A stretch of DNA of 64,000 nt, taken from Prosapia bicincta. Lineage: Eukaryota; Arthropoda; Insecta; Hemiptera; Cercopidae. Of this stretch, positions 13,080 to 23,895 are shown in pieces. Made by a program: the position numbers and the translations under genes. The DNA is taken from assembly GCA_036971475.1 (NCBI GenBank), contig JBAIZL010000005.1:238786690-238850689 (forward strand), in the 5' to 3' direction. Position 1 is the first letter of the stretch, and every line of letters begins with the position of its first letter. The notes below the pieces were generated by a model. The model was not told the origin of the DNA, ran no database searches, and saw only the letters and a program-made list of their open reading frames with translations.

Positions 13080-13438
13080 CTGTTTGTTACACTCTTCTAA
13101 TATATATTTTATTTAAATTTTTAATTGTTAACTAAATACGTTAAGTTCAAATACGCTTTTTAAAACCTGTAGTCAATGACACTTGATGTTAATGCAGTTT
13201 TTTCAAATATTAATTTAAAAATTAAATTAATTTTAGTTTTATACGGAAGAAAACCCTTTTACAAAAGGAGTAAGGTCTCCAATATATAGTTACCTCGTTC
13301 ATTTTGGCTTAAAAGTGATATGATTTCATAAAACAGCTGATTTTATATTGTATGTTATGTGCTAGAACAGCTGTTTTAACGCATAGGTTATGTTACTTTA
13401 TTTATATTAATTGTAATTATTAAATTTAAAAAAAACCT

Positions 13439-13521
<83 letters not shown>

Positions 13522-13555
13522 TACCTAAGTAGGAACTGACTTTAGACATTTTTTG
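13080..13555. mobile_element. Interspersed repeat family A, diverged copy
   Basis: Shares the run ttaagttcaaatacg, a diverged taaaacctgtagt block and the ending tatttatattaattgtaatt with family A copies. It also shares an aacagctg/gatttcataaaac segment, in inverted form, with 17640-17900. It ends in an (AT)n tract followed by gtttacctaagtaggaactga, which matches tctcagtaggaactga after the 53.8-kb copy. Confidence 0.6.
13442..13516. repeat. (AT)n microsatellite
   Basis: About 37 perfect AT units within a family A copy. Confidence 0.95.
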
Positions 13556-13834
13556 TTGCTATCTTCTATCCTTTCTAATCTGAGATTCTTCGCGTAAAAT
13601 CGCTTCGCAAAGCTGAAGTAACCCCTTAATGGCGATCTTCATAACGTACCGTGAGACAAACAATACGGCCAAGTTCTCTTGCACAATGCTGTTCGTTCAC
13701 CCTAGACCTACTAACTTCATTACGTCAGATAACCTTCAGCAGCTTGCACATTACGACCATTATCATAAGCTATACAGCTGGGGGGGGGGGATTAACTTTC
13801 GAGTTTATTTATTTATTATTTTTATTTTTCGTAG

Positions 13835-14044
13835 TTTTGGAGGCACAAACCTGTATGGCTCATCGCCAACGGAGAATGTAGGTAGGGCCAAAATAGATTT
13901 TAAAAACCATCTAGTAAAATATATTTTGAAGAGACATCACGTGTGTATCGTTCCGTATAAAAAACGGAACTGTGAAACTCCGAAACTTCTACCTGAAGTT
14001 ATAAGGAGTTGTCATCTCGTTACAATCTATTGTAAGGAAACAAG
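13835..14044 (+). CDS. Candidate 210-nt exon inside a 139-codon ORF
   Basis: The ORF from 13629 to 14048 is long for this AT-rich sequence. Within it a strong acceptor (T-rich tract ending tttttcgtag at 13834) and a strong donor (CAAG|GTAAGA at 14044/14045) bound 210 nt that stay open in one frame. The peptide begins FGGTNLYGSSPTENVGRAKI and later contains a basic stretch with KKRNCE. Entry and exit phases fit a split codon left by 10751-10809. No domain is recognised. It may be a host exon, a fragment of an old mobile element, or chance. Confidence 0.3.
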
Positions 14045-14199
14045 GTAAGACGGGGTAGGCAAAGGAAATGCGCATAGGCACCTAGGCCTGGGGTTAGGTT
14101 CGCCTACCTGAGCCAGACTTCATAAAGAGACGTCTACTCGTTAAACCCTTGTAAGAAAAAAAATACGGAAGGCCAGATAGAGTTAGGTAGGAGGAAATG

Positions 14200-15935
14200 C
14201 ATGCCATCAATGTTCAAAAGATGTATTCATTACCTTATCTACAGTTTTTCCATTAGCGATCATCATTACCTTCCCTGACCTTTTACATTATCGGTCCTCA
14301 TTACCTTATCTACAGTTTTTGCATTAGCGGAACTCAATACCTTGACTAAACCTTTGCGTTATCGGAAATCATTACCTTGCCTAACCTTTAAGGTCATCGG
14401 TCCTCATTACTTTCTCTACAGTTTTTCCATTAACGGTCCTCATTACCATCTCTACAGTTTTTGGATTATTGGCCCTTGTTGCCTTGCCTAACCTTTTGCG
14501 TTTTCAGTCCTCATTACCTTCTCCACAGTTTTTGCATTAGCTGTCCTCATTACCTTCTCTACAGTTTTTTCATTACCTTATCTAAACTTTTGCGTCATCG
14601 GTCCTCATTACCTTACCTGACCTTTTCCGTTATCAATCCTCCATTACCTTCTCTACAGTTTTTGCATTACCTTGCCTAACATTTGCGTTATCGGTCCTCA
14701 TTACCTTCTCTACAGTTTTTGCATTAGCTGTCCTCATTACCTTCTCTACAGTTTTTCATTAGCGGACCTCATTACCTTGACTAAACCTTTGCTTTATCGG
14801 AATTCATTATTTTGCCTAACCTTTAGTGTCATCGGTCCTCATTATTTTCTCTACAGTTTTTCCATTAACGGTCCTCATTACCATCTCTACAGTTTTTGGA
14901 TTATTGGTCCTTGTTGCCTTGCCTAACCTTTTGCGTTTCCTGTCCTCATTACCTTCTCCACAGTTTTTGCATTAGCTGTCCTCATTACCTTCTCCACAGT
15001 GTTTGCATTAGCTGTCCTCATTACCTTCTCTACAGTTTTTGCATTACCTTATCTAACCTTTAAGGTCATCGGTCCTCATTACTTTCTCTACAGTTTTTCC
15101 ATTAACGGTCCTCATTACCATCTCTACAGTTTTTGGATTATTGGTCCTTGTTGCCTTGCCTAACCTTTTGCGTTTCCTGTCCTCATTACCTTCTCCACAG
15201 TTTTTGCATTAGCTGTCCTCATTACCTTCTCTACAGTTTTTGCATTACCTTATCTAAACTTTTGCGTCATCGGTCCTTATTACCTTACCTGACCTTTTCC
15301 GTTATCAATCCTCCATTACCTTCTCTACAGTTTTTGCATTACCTTGCCTAACATTTGCGTTATCGGTCCTCATTACCTTCTCTACAGTTTTTGCATTAGC
15401 TATCCTCATTACCTTCTCTACAGTTTTTCATTAGCGGACCTCATTACCTTGACTAAACCTTTGCGTTATCGGAATTCATTAATTTGCCTAACCTTTAGCG
15501 TCATCGGTCCTCATTATTTTCTCTACAGTTTTTCCATTAACGGTCCTCATTACCATCTCTACAGTTTTTCAATTATTGGTCCTTGTTGCCTTGCCTAACC
15601 TTTTGCGTTTTCAGTCCTCATTACCTTCTCCACAGTGTTTGCATTACCTGTCCTCATTACCTTCTCTACAGTTTTTGCATTACCTTATCTAACCTTTAGC
15701 GTCATCGATCCTCATTACCTTCTCTACAGTTTTTTCATAGGCGGTACTCATTACCTTTTATACAGTTTTTTTCATAGGCGGTCCATATTACCTTTTCTAC
15801 AGTTTTTTCATAGGCGGTCCTCATTACCTTCTCTACAGTTTTTTCATAGGCGGTTCTCATTACCTTCTCAGTTTTTTCATAGGCGGTCCTCATTACCTTT
15901 TCTACAGTTTTTGCGATAGCCGTCCTCTTTACCTT
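14200..15935. repeat. 35-bp minisatellite with a 672-bp higher-order unit
   Basis: Units resemble cggtcctcattaccttctc followed by tacagtttttgcatta, about 35 bp. Blocks 14461-14926 and 15133-15598 repeat the same order of variants with an offset of 672 bp. The last part (15720-15920) is homogenised to a ttttttcataggcggtcc subtype. Open frames with repeated LP/SLQF residues are by-products of the repeat. Confidence 0.93.
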
Positions 15936-17639
15936 CTGTTACCATAGTGGTTGTAAAGCACAGACATTGCTTACCAAACTACCTGCCGCACATGTATCCG
16001 CCACAAGGCAATATCAGCTTCTCAGTAAAGCCCGGAGGACGTGAGATGGTATTTCAACGATATTTCCCTCTAGCCCCAATTCCTCGTTCTATTAGAGCCT
16101 TGACATACCCTACGTTGCGACTACACGCCCTTACGCCTTTTCCGTGTTCCAGCACTTAAGACTAAAACAAACTGCTTCATCAACGATTCAATACGAGTAA
16201 ACATCCTTCGGCATTTACAGCACCCAGTTTGAGTTTACAGCAAGATTTCTTTCTATATGAAAACAAACTTTTGACAAACAATAATCAGAGGGGTTATAAT
16301 AATGGTAATAATACATTCACGCAAATACCATAGCTACAAATATTGCTTAACGATACGGGTCCAGCGTGGAGGATTCACTCCTTCAGTAGGATCAGGTTAT
16401 ACGATTTATTTTATAGGCTAAACATTTATTTTAAATTGGTTCGTTTTATTAAATATTTTTACTTCAATTTCAGGCTCTTATGAAAAAATTTAAATATTTT
16501 AATTTTGAAAATTCTTAATTTTAATAAAGTTGTAGATACACGAAGAGCGGTAATAAATACAGATACAACTTCCGTAAACACTCGTTTGGCGATGGTTGCA
16601 TTTCAGAGAAATAAAACAATAGTAGACCCTACTATACAACATAATGATCAACTTACTTACTTTTCAAATAATAGGCTAAATACAATAGGTTTCTTCAATG
16701 GGAGTTGTTAAATATCGCCTTCATACACTTCAAGGAAATGAGGAGAAAAATATTCAAGACTGCCTAAAAAAGGGCAGCAAAATAGTCGAAACGTTGCCAG
16801 CTTAAAAAAAGGACTCAAATACGAGCTATATTTTATCTACATATTAAAATTTATAGTGTTTATTTAAAACAAGCTGACAGCATACTGAAAGCTAATACTA
16901 TGCAATATCCATGGTCAAAACTTGGCTTGGCGGGAACTGGCTGTATATTTGAGAAATAAACCTTGCGAACGCACCTAAATGGCTAGCTGGGGTTTCCAGT
17001 TTTGAGCAAACAGCCGTATTAACAGAAGATACAATTTTCAACAAACCGTTTATTAATAAATACAAATCTAATAAATACAATTTTTCTTTGTAGAGTTGTG
17101 GTTTGTGAAAATTGAAATAAAATGCTGGCTTTTATCACTTCTCATCACTTGTCAAAGTTTCCTCAAAGACTACTTGATTTCCTTGATAAACACGAATCTA
17201 CATGTACTTAAATTTAATGTTCATTGACTACTTTTTAAATTTGGAATTAATTCTACTATGAACAAGTTTAATTTGCTAACTTGTCAACACGTGTCTAATT
17301 ATGCAGGTCGAGATTCCATTTAATTTTCAAAATTTTGCCTTGTAAATAAACTATTAATCTACCTCAATCTATAATACCATATTTCGGAACTGAGTTCTGG
17401 CCATACAACCGTTCAACGAGATTAGGCTGGAAATAGCCATACATTTCCCCAAACCCCCTTTTTAATTATTTTTATTTTATGTTTGCCATCATTTATAGTT
17501 TCTAAAAGCAATATATAAAAAAATGTTAAAAGTCAATATAAATTTATAAATTAATGATAAAGAAATATAAACATTTATTTTAACGTAGTTTATAACGTCC
17601 CCTGGAAAATTGAGGCATTGGCCGTGTAACATTAAAAAC
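15936..17639. other. AT-rich sequence, no convincing gene
   Basis: A 68-codon ORF at 16505-16711 has no domain I recognise. At 16785-16803 there is a GTCGAAACG string like the 3' part of the hammerhead-like motifs elsewhere, but no matching core upstream. Confidence 0.45.
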
Positions 17640-17900
17640 AAACATTTTTAAAGTCTATTCCTACTTAGGTAAACAAAGAAGAAATTTATTTTAGTTACTT
17701 TTTATTAAATAATTACAATTAATACAAATAAAGTAGTAACATTATCTATGCGTTAAAACAGATGTTCTATCACACAGAATCAGCTGTTTTATGAAACCAT
17801 ACGTTATCACTTATTTTAGCTCAATGTAACGAAATAACTATACTGCACCCCATCCCTCTTTTGAGAAAGTTTTTTTCCATTTAAAAAAAAAATTAATTAA
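17640..17900 (-). mobile_element. Interspersed repeat family A-related, inverted copy
   Basis: The reverse complement matches 13270-13555. Shared pieces are the aacagctgattt/gatttcataaaac block, the acgcatagttatgt block, a run of tatttgtattaattgtaatta and the terminal tttacctaagtaggaat. Divergence is substantial. Confidence 0.6.
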
Positions 17901-17905
17901 TTAAA

Positions 17906-18970
17906 GTGGAAAAACTGTAATAGCATAAAGGCCATTCACTACAAATTAAAAAAAAAAAAATGTATTTGAATTTGAGTATTAATGTATTTTGAATTGCAAT
18001 TATCTGGGAAAATACAGATCAGGCTCTTCGGTCTAGGTTCCGGCGTCCAGTCTCTAGCATTGCGTGAAGTTACACGTGTCGGGGCTGTATGTGAAGTAAA
18101 AGTGTACACCAGCCTTGGCAAAGCGCCGCGGTCACGTGTTACACGCAGCTCCAGGGAGAGATTATGGAGACGATCGCAATTCGCCGGGGCTAGTCAAGGT
18201 CTCCACAACGCGCACACTGGGGCAACAAATCTAGATCAGGTTCTATTCAAACTGAGCTTCGATGCCAAAAGAGTTTGTTTCCTTTTTTACGTAAGCAATT
18301 TAGAATATACATGTTCGCTCTTCACAAATATACTGCGAATCATATAGAAGCCACTTCAAGCTAAGGTAAAGCTACCTCAAGCTAACATATTCTATTGTAC
18401 TTTGGTTAAATAAAGTACAAATAGAACTAAGCCAATTTATTGATATGCAAAAATGCTTTAGCTAAAATATCCTAATGGAGAACGACAAGAAACCTTACTT
18501 AAAAGTGTAATTCAAAAGCCCTACTAACTTTGAATTAAAATACTGTATTTACTGACAAAACTTAACTTCTGTAAACTCGGTTCTTCCTGACCCAATTTCC
18601 CTTTAATTAACCGCAAATCATAACAAACCACTGACGATGTCAGCCGAGAGATCCTACTGCGTGGTGACTTGACAATGGCACGCTCGGATTGGCTGTAACC
18701 ACTCACGTCTCTCGCGCTCGGATATAGACGTTAAATTATTGAGTAACAAAAGCGTAATGTTTACTAATAACGGACAGATTAAAAAGAACAAGGCATTCGT
18801 TTCATTGGCGTTCCCGGACTTTTTTAAATCTTTCAATGGAAACGATTACTAAATTAAATCTACAATCTTCACGGTTAACAAGTGCTTTTTTTATTAAAAA
18901 AAATATATATATATACAATGAAAATAAAATCAGGGAGTATTTTGTTTTACTTGAAGCTTAATAAGATAGG
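17906..18970. other. Unassigned sequence with a GC-richer core
   Basis: 18000-18260 is GC-richer than its surroundings and holds a 121-codon ORF (17982-18347) with no recognised domain. The rest is AT-rich. Confidence 0.4.
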
Positions 18971-18972
18971 AT

Positions 18973-18974
<2 letters not shown>

Positions 18975-19037
<63 letters not shown>
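18975..19037. repeat. (AT)n microsatellite
   Basis: About 31 perfect AT units. Confidence 0.95.
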
Positions 19038-19039
<2 letters not shown>

Positions 19040-22000
19040 CAAAGTACGAGGCTTTAGAGTAAATTCAGTTAGTTGCTAAAATAATTATCTGTAGGATTAG
19101 CAAAGAAAGACACAAATAGTTTTGTAAAGTGCCGACAAAGCAGGTACCATCCATTATCCTTTTCCGGGAAAGCTATAAGCTGCGTGCGGCAACAATAGAC
19201 AATAGAGAGGGTCCAAAGTGGTTAAGACGGGAAAATACAGCGATCGATATAGGCTGGGAAAATAACCGTGTACCGTTAGATGGCTAATTGTAGAAACGAT
19301 TGGAACTTACAAACAACACATTGGTAGTGGGAGAGATTCGGGATTTCAATAAAAACTAAATGATCGGGAGACGAGGGGAAGTTTTGAAAGGATCTCGGAA
19401 AGAAGGCAGACGGATTGGTGGGGACAAGGATGAAAGTGTGGTAAAAAAAGAATAAATTGTTAAATTAAGTAAAGAGTTTTTATAAGTAAATTTTTAAAAG
19501 TGCGACGTAAAAGTTTTTTTTAGAAATATAAGTAAGTTTTTTTGTGTGTTAAGTGTAAGTGCAGAAGATAAGTAAGGCCAAGATTCCAGGGACTCTTCAG
19601 AACAATAAGTATTATTTGAATATAAGTGTAGCCAACAGACATCTATATTTTAGTTCAGAACAAATTTAATTTCATTGCCATTTATAAAATTAATCTAGTT
19701 TCACCATTTCTAATTTAAGAAGCAAAGTTCCCGTAATAGCGACCCGAGAGCAACTACAAAATTTTAATACTGAATTTATTATCTTTGTTATGTTATTTTA
19801 TTAGAAATCTAAAGTCTCAAAGTCCACCTTTATAATTGTAATGTTAGTTATATCAATCCTGTCACTGCAAAATATTTATTATAAATTTGGTATAATGTGT
19901 AAACAAATAAATGCAGGTGATTTTTAAAATTTATAAGATTGTTAATTCTTTATAAACCTGAAGGTGTGACATTGGATAGGTAAGGTAAAAAAATAACTAT
20001 AAAAATAAATTATAATTATAACAAAAGTTAAGTTATAATATATATGATGTCTTCCAGCCAGGTAGCATACGATTCCCGATAACCGGCGACACACGTCTCA
20101 TGCACAGAGCACTTAATATTTATATTAAGTGCTCTGTGGTCTCATGCCCTCCAATCTCCAAGACACATATTTTTATAAACCACACTTCACGAATTATACT
20201 GGTGTCGTTTGTTCGCCTCCTTGGATCGTAAATATTTACTTTGCAGGTAAAGCGCTTTTTATGCTTCGTAAAATGATTTACAACCGCATTATTCGTAAAA
20301 AGTGACAATTTTTAAAAATAGCATTGGTTTGAATTGGGTTTAAGCTGCTATTAAATTATGTAGGGATTGTATTTCCTATCTCCAAACATAAAGGAAATTA
20401 CTAAGTACGAATTATAATTAAATAGCTAGAAAATCAAACATAAGTAACTGCTTTTATGATCCAAATATTTTACTAAGAACCATCCGTTTACTGAAATTGT
20501 TTCAGTATTCGCCTTTCACACTAGGTCATTGTTTTTGAGACAATCTGAAATAATAGTTCGATTCACGGTAGTTAATGTGTATCTGTGATGTGTTATCTAT
20601 AATCATAGGTTGTTTGAACTTGTTGCATCTCTATACGATGTTTTTAATAATTTTGTACTATTAGAAGTGTTCTTTTTAAATTGACGTTTTTGTTGTCTCT
20701 GTTGTGCTTAGATTTTTGTTTTTATTTTTAACGTGTTAACTTCGTAGTTTTGTGCTAGCGTTATAATAGTGTTTTGTCCGTTTATGCGCGGCGAAACTAG
20801 ATTTTCATCGTATCCCTTCCATATGTTGAGTCGAACAGTAAAGTTTTAAATTACTTGTTCTATCCAAAAGCTGCTAATGGTACTATCATGAAATAATTTC
20901 GTATTTGTGTTTGATTGTGTTGTTGTTTCAGTAATGTTTTTTAAAGTTTTTAGTGCTAAGTAGTTTTAAAACGACTTGAGCTATAAAAAAGTTTCTAGGG
21001 GAACAACAAACTAACAATCAAAAATAAAACAGCAAACCAGAAACAACTAGAATGCTGTGGAACGGCAGGGCGGGTACTTTTATACACGTGCCAGGTTTAT
21101 TTACTCACCCGTCGCAGTATCTATAGATGTTCTGCTCCTCCTTGCATATCCTCGTTGCATTGCTGCCAACACTGCCATTTGAAATGCTGGAAAAAAATCA
21201 TCTTTAGACATTTTATACAATCATTATGCAAACATGTTTACTATAGTATAACAAAACGTAATATTTATCTAATGTTGTTTTCGTCTCGTCAAAAAAGGGA
21301 CTCCATGTGTTGCAGTCTAAGAAAAAAACATTCGAAATATTCTTTCACAATCATTTTAAGTGCATTGGAAAACAGATCTCTCATAGTAACTTTTAGTAGT
21401 AGGCCCTACTTTTGTGTAAGATTAAGTCAAACATTTGGGTGCCGTTGCGTAATTGGTGCAGTAGCCAGTATATGTTACATTTTTACATACAAAGAGTATT
21501 ATTTTATTTCAAAAGCACTATGGCTTAATAAAATTCTTCCTGTTTTAATAGCATATGTGATTCCAAAATTGGGCATGTAATTGCAAGTTTCCTGCGTCTA
21601 ACTTCAAACTTGCGAGTCGAATTTCAAAGTATATGAGTACAAGTTATCATTCAACGACTCCAGATCGAACAGACTGAGCGTTAGTTACTTTAATAATTTA
21701 ACTTGCTAATGTTATTAATTTATTGTAAAATAGCTGTATTTAAATCCCACTTGTTTTCCTTTCTGGTCGGTCCAATCTTCCGGCGAAAGGTCCTACAGCC
21801 ACACACTGTGAAGGCGACCTATTATATATATCCGCTATAACCTATCTATAACAAAACTATTAAACAATATAATTACTTCTACAACTAATACAATTGATAA
21901 ATAAACAATTATCAAGACAGTTTTTTTGTAGGTAAAGGCTATTTAAATACATGCGGTTGTAAGTTTTGTTACCAGTTTTGAAAATCACGGTATTGTAAAC

Positions 22001-22060
22001 ATATTATCAATATAAATATGATATGTAGATGAAACAATTTTTACATCGTTTTCCTTCTAC
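19040..22060. other. Unassigned AT-rich sequence
   Basis: 19160-19450 is purine-rich on the plus strand and is followed by several aagt/gtaag runs to 19580. It could be part of an old retroelement but no coding remnant was found. An ORF at 21155-21580 (141 codons) has no recognised domain. Nothing else was supported apart from the hairpin listed separately. Confidence 0.4.
20103..20138. repeat. Perfect 17-bp inverted repeat (hairpin)
   Basis: The arm cacagagcacttaatat and its exact complement are separated by two bases. Perfect arms of this length are not expected by chance here. It is AT-rich in the centre and could form a cruciform or an RNA hairpin. No terminator role is implied. Confidence 0.85.
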
Positions 22061-22063
22061 TAA

Positions 22064-22065
<2 letters not shown>

Positions 22066-22130
<65 letters not shown>
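22066..22130. repeat. (TA)n microsatellite at the left end of the palindrome chain
   Basis: About 32 perfect TA units directly before palindrome 1. Confidence 0.95.
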
Positions 22131-22133
<3 letters not shown>

Positions 22134-22161
22134 TAGTTATTATCCGGAGTAGGCCTACATC

Positions 22162-22614
22162 CGTTCATTCTGCAGTGCATAAAATCGCAAATCCGACGTT
22201 TCGCTAGAATCTCATCTAGCATTGACGAGGTGACCCAACAACAGCGAAATGGAATTGTAGTTGAGTGCACCTCGTCAATGCTAGATGGGATTCGTGAAGT
22301 CAGTCAGTCAGTCAGAGAAGGAGGGGGTTTGGTGGCCCCCGAGGTTATGCAGCGTCTGTCACGCGACAATGGCTGCGGGTAGGAATGTGGGAACAGGGCT
22401 TTTTGGTTCGAGATGGATCTGAGGAGAGGTTTCTGAAAGGCAGGACGTTGTAGTGGGTGGGACGGATCAGGTTTTAATGCTGGGGGACAATGTTTATTAT
22501 TATTTATGTGGGACTGGGCTGACTGACTTTCTTTTTTTTTCTTTTTTTTTTCTTTTTTGGGGGGGGGATTCGTGAAACGTCGGGACTGCGATTTTATACA
22601 CTGCAGAATGAACG
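22162..22614. mobile_element. Palindrome 1, interrupted by a nested insertion
   Basis: The left arm starts cgttcattctgcagtgca; the right arm ends ctgcagaatgaacg. The arms also pair through cctcgtcaatgctagatg (about 22270-22287) against its inverse (about 22215-22232). A 266-bp element splits the right arm. Read on the minus strand, the left arm holds a hairpin (gctaga/tctagc) directly followed by GAAACGTC, resembling the 3' half of a hammerhead core, but the CTGANGA part is not preserved. (TA)n tracts flank both sides. Confidence 0.7.
22299..22564 (+). mobile_element. 266-bp short element with 12-bp target duplication
   Basis: The element begins gtcagtcagtcagtcag and ends near ctgactgac followed by a T-rich tail and a G run. 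The bases gggattcgtgaa occur immediately before (22287-22298) and immediately after (22565-22576), a 12-bp target-site duplication. A related copy lies inverted at 53041-53253. A 12-bp duplication and a low-complexity tail fit a SINE or another short retroelement better than a cut-and-paste MITE, though short terminal gtcagtcag inverted repeats are present. It has no ORF of its own that I recognise. Confidence 0.7.

Positions 22615-22615
<1 letters not shown>

Positions 22616-22672
<57 letters not shown>
22616..22672. repeat. (AT)n(GT)n compound microsatellite
   Basis: About 9 AT units followed by about 19 GT units, linking palindromes 1 and 2. Confidence 0.95.
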
Positions 22673-22675
<3 letters not shown>

Positions 22676-22865
22676 GTTGATATATTACTATTGTAAATAC
22701 TTTTATCCACCACTAAGTGCAATAATTTTACCTTGTGATGAGGCACCTTTCGGTCACTTGACTATTGTCGAATCACTTTGACCGAAAGGTGCCTCATCAC
22801 AACAAGGTAAAATTATTGCACTTAGTGGTGGATAAAAGTATTTACAATAGTAATATATCAACTTC
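22673..22865. mobile_element. Palindrome 2 with hammerhead-like arm
   Basis: Left arm gaagttgatatattac and right arm gtaatatatcaacttc are inverse over about 90 bp. Read on the minus strand, the left arm gives GTGAT, then TCGACAA-T, a short AGTC/GACC stem, GAAA, GG-TG-CC, TC and ATCAC. This is the order of a hammerhead (stem I, core, stem II, GAAA, stem III, cleavage triplet, stem I), with three substitutions in the CTGANGA core. A non-palindromic relative lies at 30484-30640. Confidence 0.7.
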
Positions 22866-22908
22866 ATAAAGTCAGTGCAACGAAAAAATAATGGACAACG
22901 TAAAATAT

Positions 22909-22912
<4 letters not shown>

Positions 22913-22951
<39 letters not shown>
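22913..22951. repeat. (AT)n microsatellite between palindromes 2 and 3
   Basis: About 19 perfect AT units. Confidence 0.95.
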
Positions 22952-22954
<3 letters not shown>

Positions 22955-23027
22955 CAATATGTATTCTTGTGTATTAATAAAGAACTAAGTCAAAATACAA
23001 ATACAAGAATTATAATTGAATTTTCAA

Positions 23028-23070
23028 TTCAAAGCTTTTCATTGGCTAACAGTACCAACATCATCAGGAA
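23028..23070 (-). ncRNA. Hammerhead-ribozyme-like motif, left arm of palindrome 3
   Basis: Minus strand: CTGATGA, one extra T, GTTGG, a loop, CCAAT, GAAA, then AGCTTTGAAT. The bases before the core (ATTC) can pair with GAAT after AAGCTTT, giving stem I. Stem III would be the self-complementary AAGCTT, which is too tight for a monomer but could pair between two copies. Core matches the consensus CUGANGA...GAAA. One C-to-T change weakens the stem II closing pair. Confidence 0.5.
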
Positions 23071-23109
23071 TATTAAACAATTGAATTGTTTAATTGAACA
23101 ATTAAATTG

Positions 23110-23162
23110 TTTAATATTCCTGATGATGTTGGTAATGTTAGCCAACGAAAAGCTTTGATTTG
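23110..23162 (+). ncRNA. Hammerhead-ribozyme-like motif, right arm of palindrome 3
   Basis: Plus strand: CTGATGA at 23120-23126, one extra T, stem II GTTGG (23128-23132) pairing CCAAC (23142-23146), GAAA at 23147-23150 and AGCTTTGATT after it. All invariant core bases of the hammerhead consensus are present. Stem I is weak in this arm and stem III is the palindromic AAGCTT. Known hammerheads of Penelope-like elements and satellite repeats also have very short stem III and may act as dimers. Activity is untested. Confidence 0.55.
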
Positions 23163-23204
23163 TAAATTCAATTATAATTCTTGTATTTGTATTTTGACTT
23201 GGTT

Positions 23205-23207
<3 letters not shown>

Positions 23208-23250
<43 letters not shown>
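23208..23250. repeat. (TA)n microsatellite between palindromes 3 and 4
   Basis: About 21 perfect TA units. Confidence 0.95.
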
Positions 23251-23254
<4 letters not shown>

Positions 23255-23290
23255 AATTAAAAATATTTCCAAAACAAGAATACGTTTAAT

Positions 23291-23403
23291 GAATATATTT
23301 ATTCAAAGCTTTTCGCCGATAAAATAGTACCAGCATCTTCTTATAGTACCAGCCGAAGATGCTGGTACAATTTTATCGGCGAAAAGCTTTGAATAAATAT
23401 ATT
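23291..23403. mobile_element. Palindrome 4 with hammerhead-like arms
   Basis: Left arm gaatatatttattcaaagc and right arm gctttgaataaatatat are inverse over about 45 bp around a short centre. It shares gaaaagctttgaat with palindrome 3, but the rest differs, so the two are related families and not copies. Confidence 0.7.
23350..23396 (+). ncRNA. Hammerhead-like motif in palindrome 4
   Basis: CCGAAGA at 23353-23359, one extra T, stem II GCTGGT (23361-23366) against ATCGGC (23375-23380), GAAA at 23381-23384, then AGCTTTGAAT. Only core position 4 (U to C) departs from the consensus. The inverse arm (minus strand, about 23300-23336) repeats the pattern with AGAAGA. Likely decayed. Confidence 0.4.
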
Positions 23404-23639
23404 ATATATGAGATAGTAGAAGGAAAACGATGTAAAAAGTGTTTCATCTGAAATGTAGTATGTATCCAAACAAACTCAACAGTTCACCTATCACACCGGG
23501 TAATTTTTTTATATTAATTATTTATTAATTAATTAAGCACTTGTTTCCTCATAGCTATGTGCACAGTTATTTATTTATTTATTTTTTTTTGTAGTAAGGG
23601 ACTCTAAATTCCCCTGTGACAGCTTCGAAAATTTACCCT
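23404..23639. other. AT-rich spacer
   Basis: No feature recognised between the palindrome chain and the MULE remnant. Confidence 0.5.
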
Positions 23640-23895
23640 TCTACCGGATTATGCGAAAAAAGCACATATACTGATATGTGTGAAAAAAGCGCACAGAGGC
23701 CAATGTGACAGATTAGGGTAGGGGTTGCGTCACCAGGAAGTGACTAATTGGACCCGCTTGGAGGTGAGTCACCACGCAGTAGAATAGCTCAGGTACATTC
23801 CTCCCGAGCATTCGCCCCACATCACCCACCCTATCTTTGTCATTACTGTTCTGGTCGTCCTACTAGTAAATTCGCAACCGGCAATAATCTGTTTT

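Larger units (their letters stand above)
22979..23208. mobile_element. Palindrome 3, two hammerhead cores in opposite orientation
   Basis: Arms of about 110 bp, from aagaactaagtcaaaatac to gtattttgacttggttctt. Each arm carries an intact CTGATGA plus GAAA core (see the two ncRNA entries). Arms differ at several positions, so the palindrome is not an assembly mirror. (TA)n tracts flank both ends. No coding capacity. The structure fits an inverted pair of terminal repeats from a small retroelement, by inference. Confidence 0.75.

Noticed and set aside
14461..15919. Series of plus-strand ORFs of 70-94 codons
   Set aside because: Frames through a 35-bp minisatellite; neighbouring ORFs are duplicates of one another by repeat structure.
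16757..16803. Another hammerhead, based on gtcgaaacgttgcc
   Set aside because: No CTGANGA core or plausible stem I precedes it; only the hairpin-GAAA half is similar.
21155..21580. 141-codon ORF as a gene
   Set aside because: No recognised domain, unusual Cys/aromatic-rich composition and no splice or start context.
22007..23289. ORFs rich in Tyr-Ile or Cys-Val runs
   Set aside because: Translations of (TA)n and (GT)n between palindromes.
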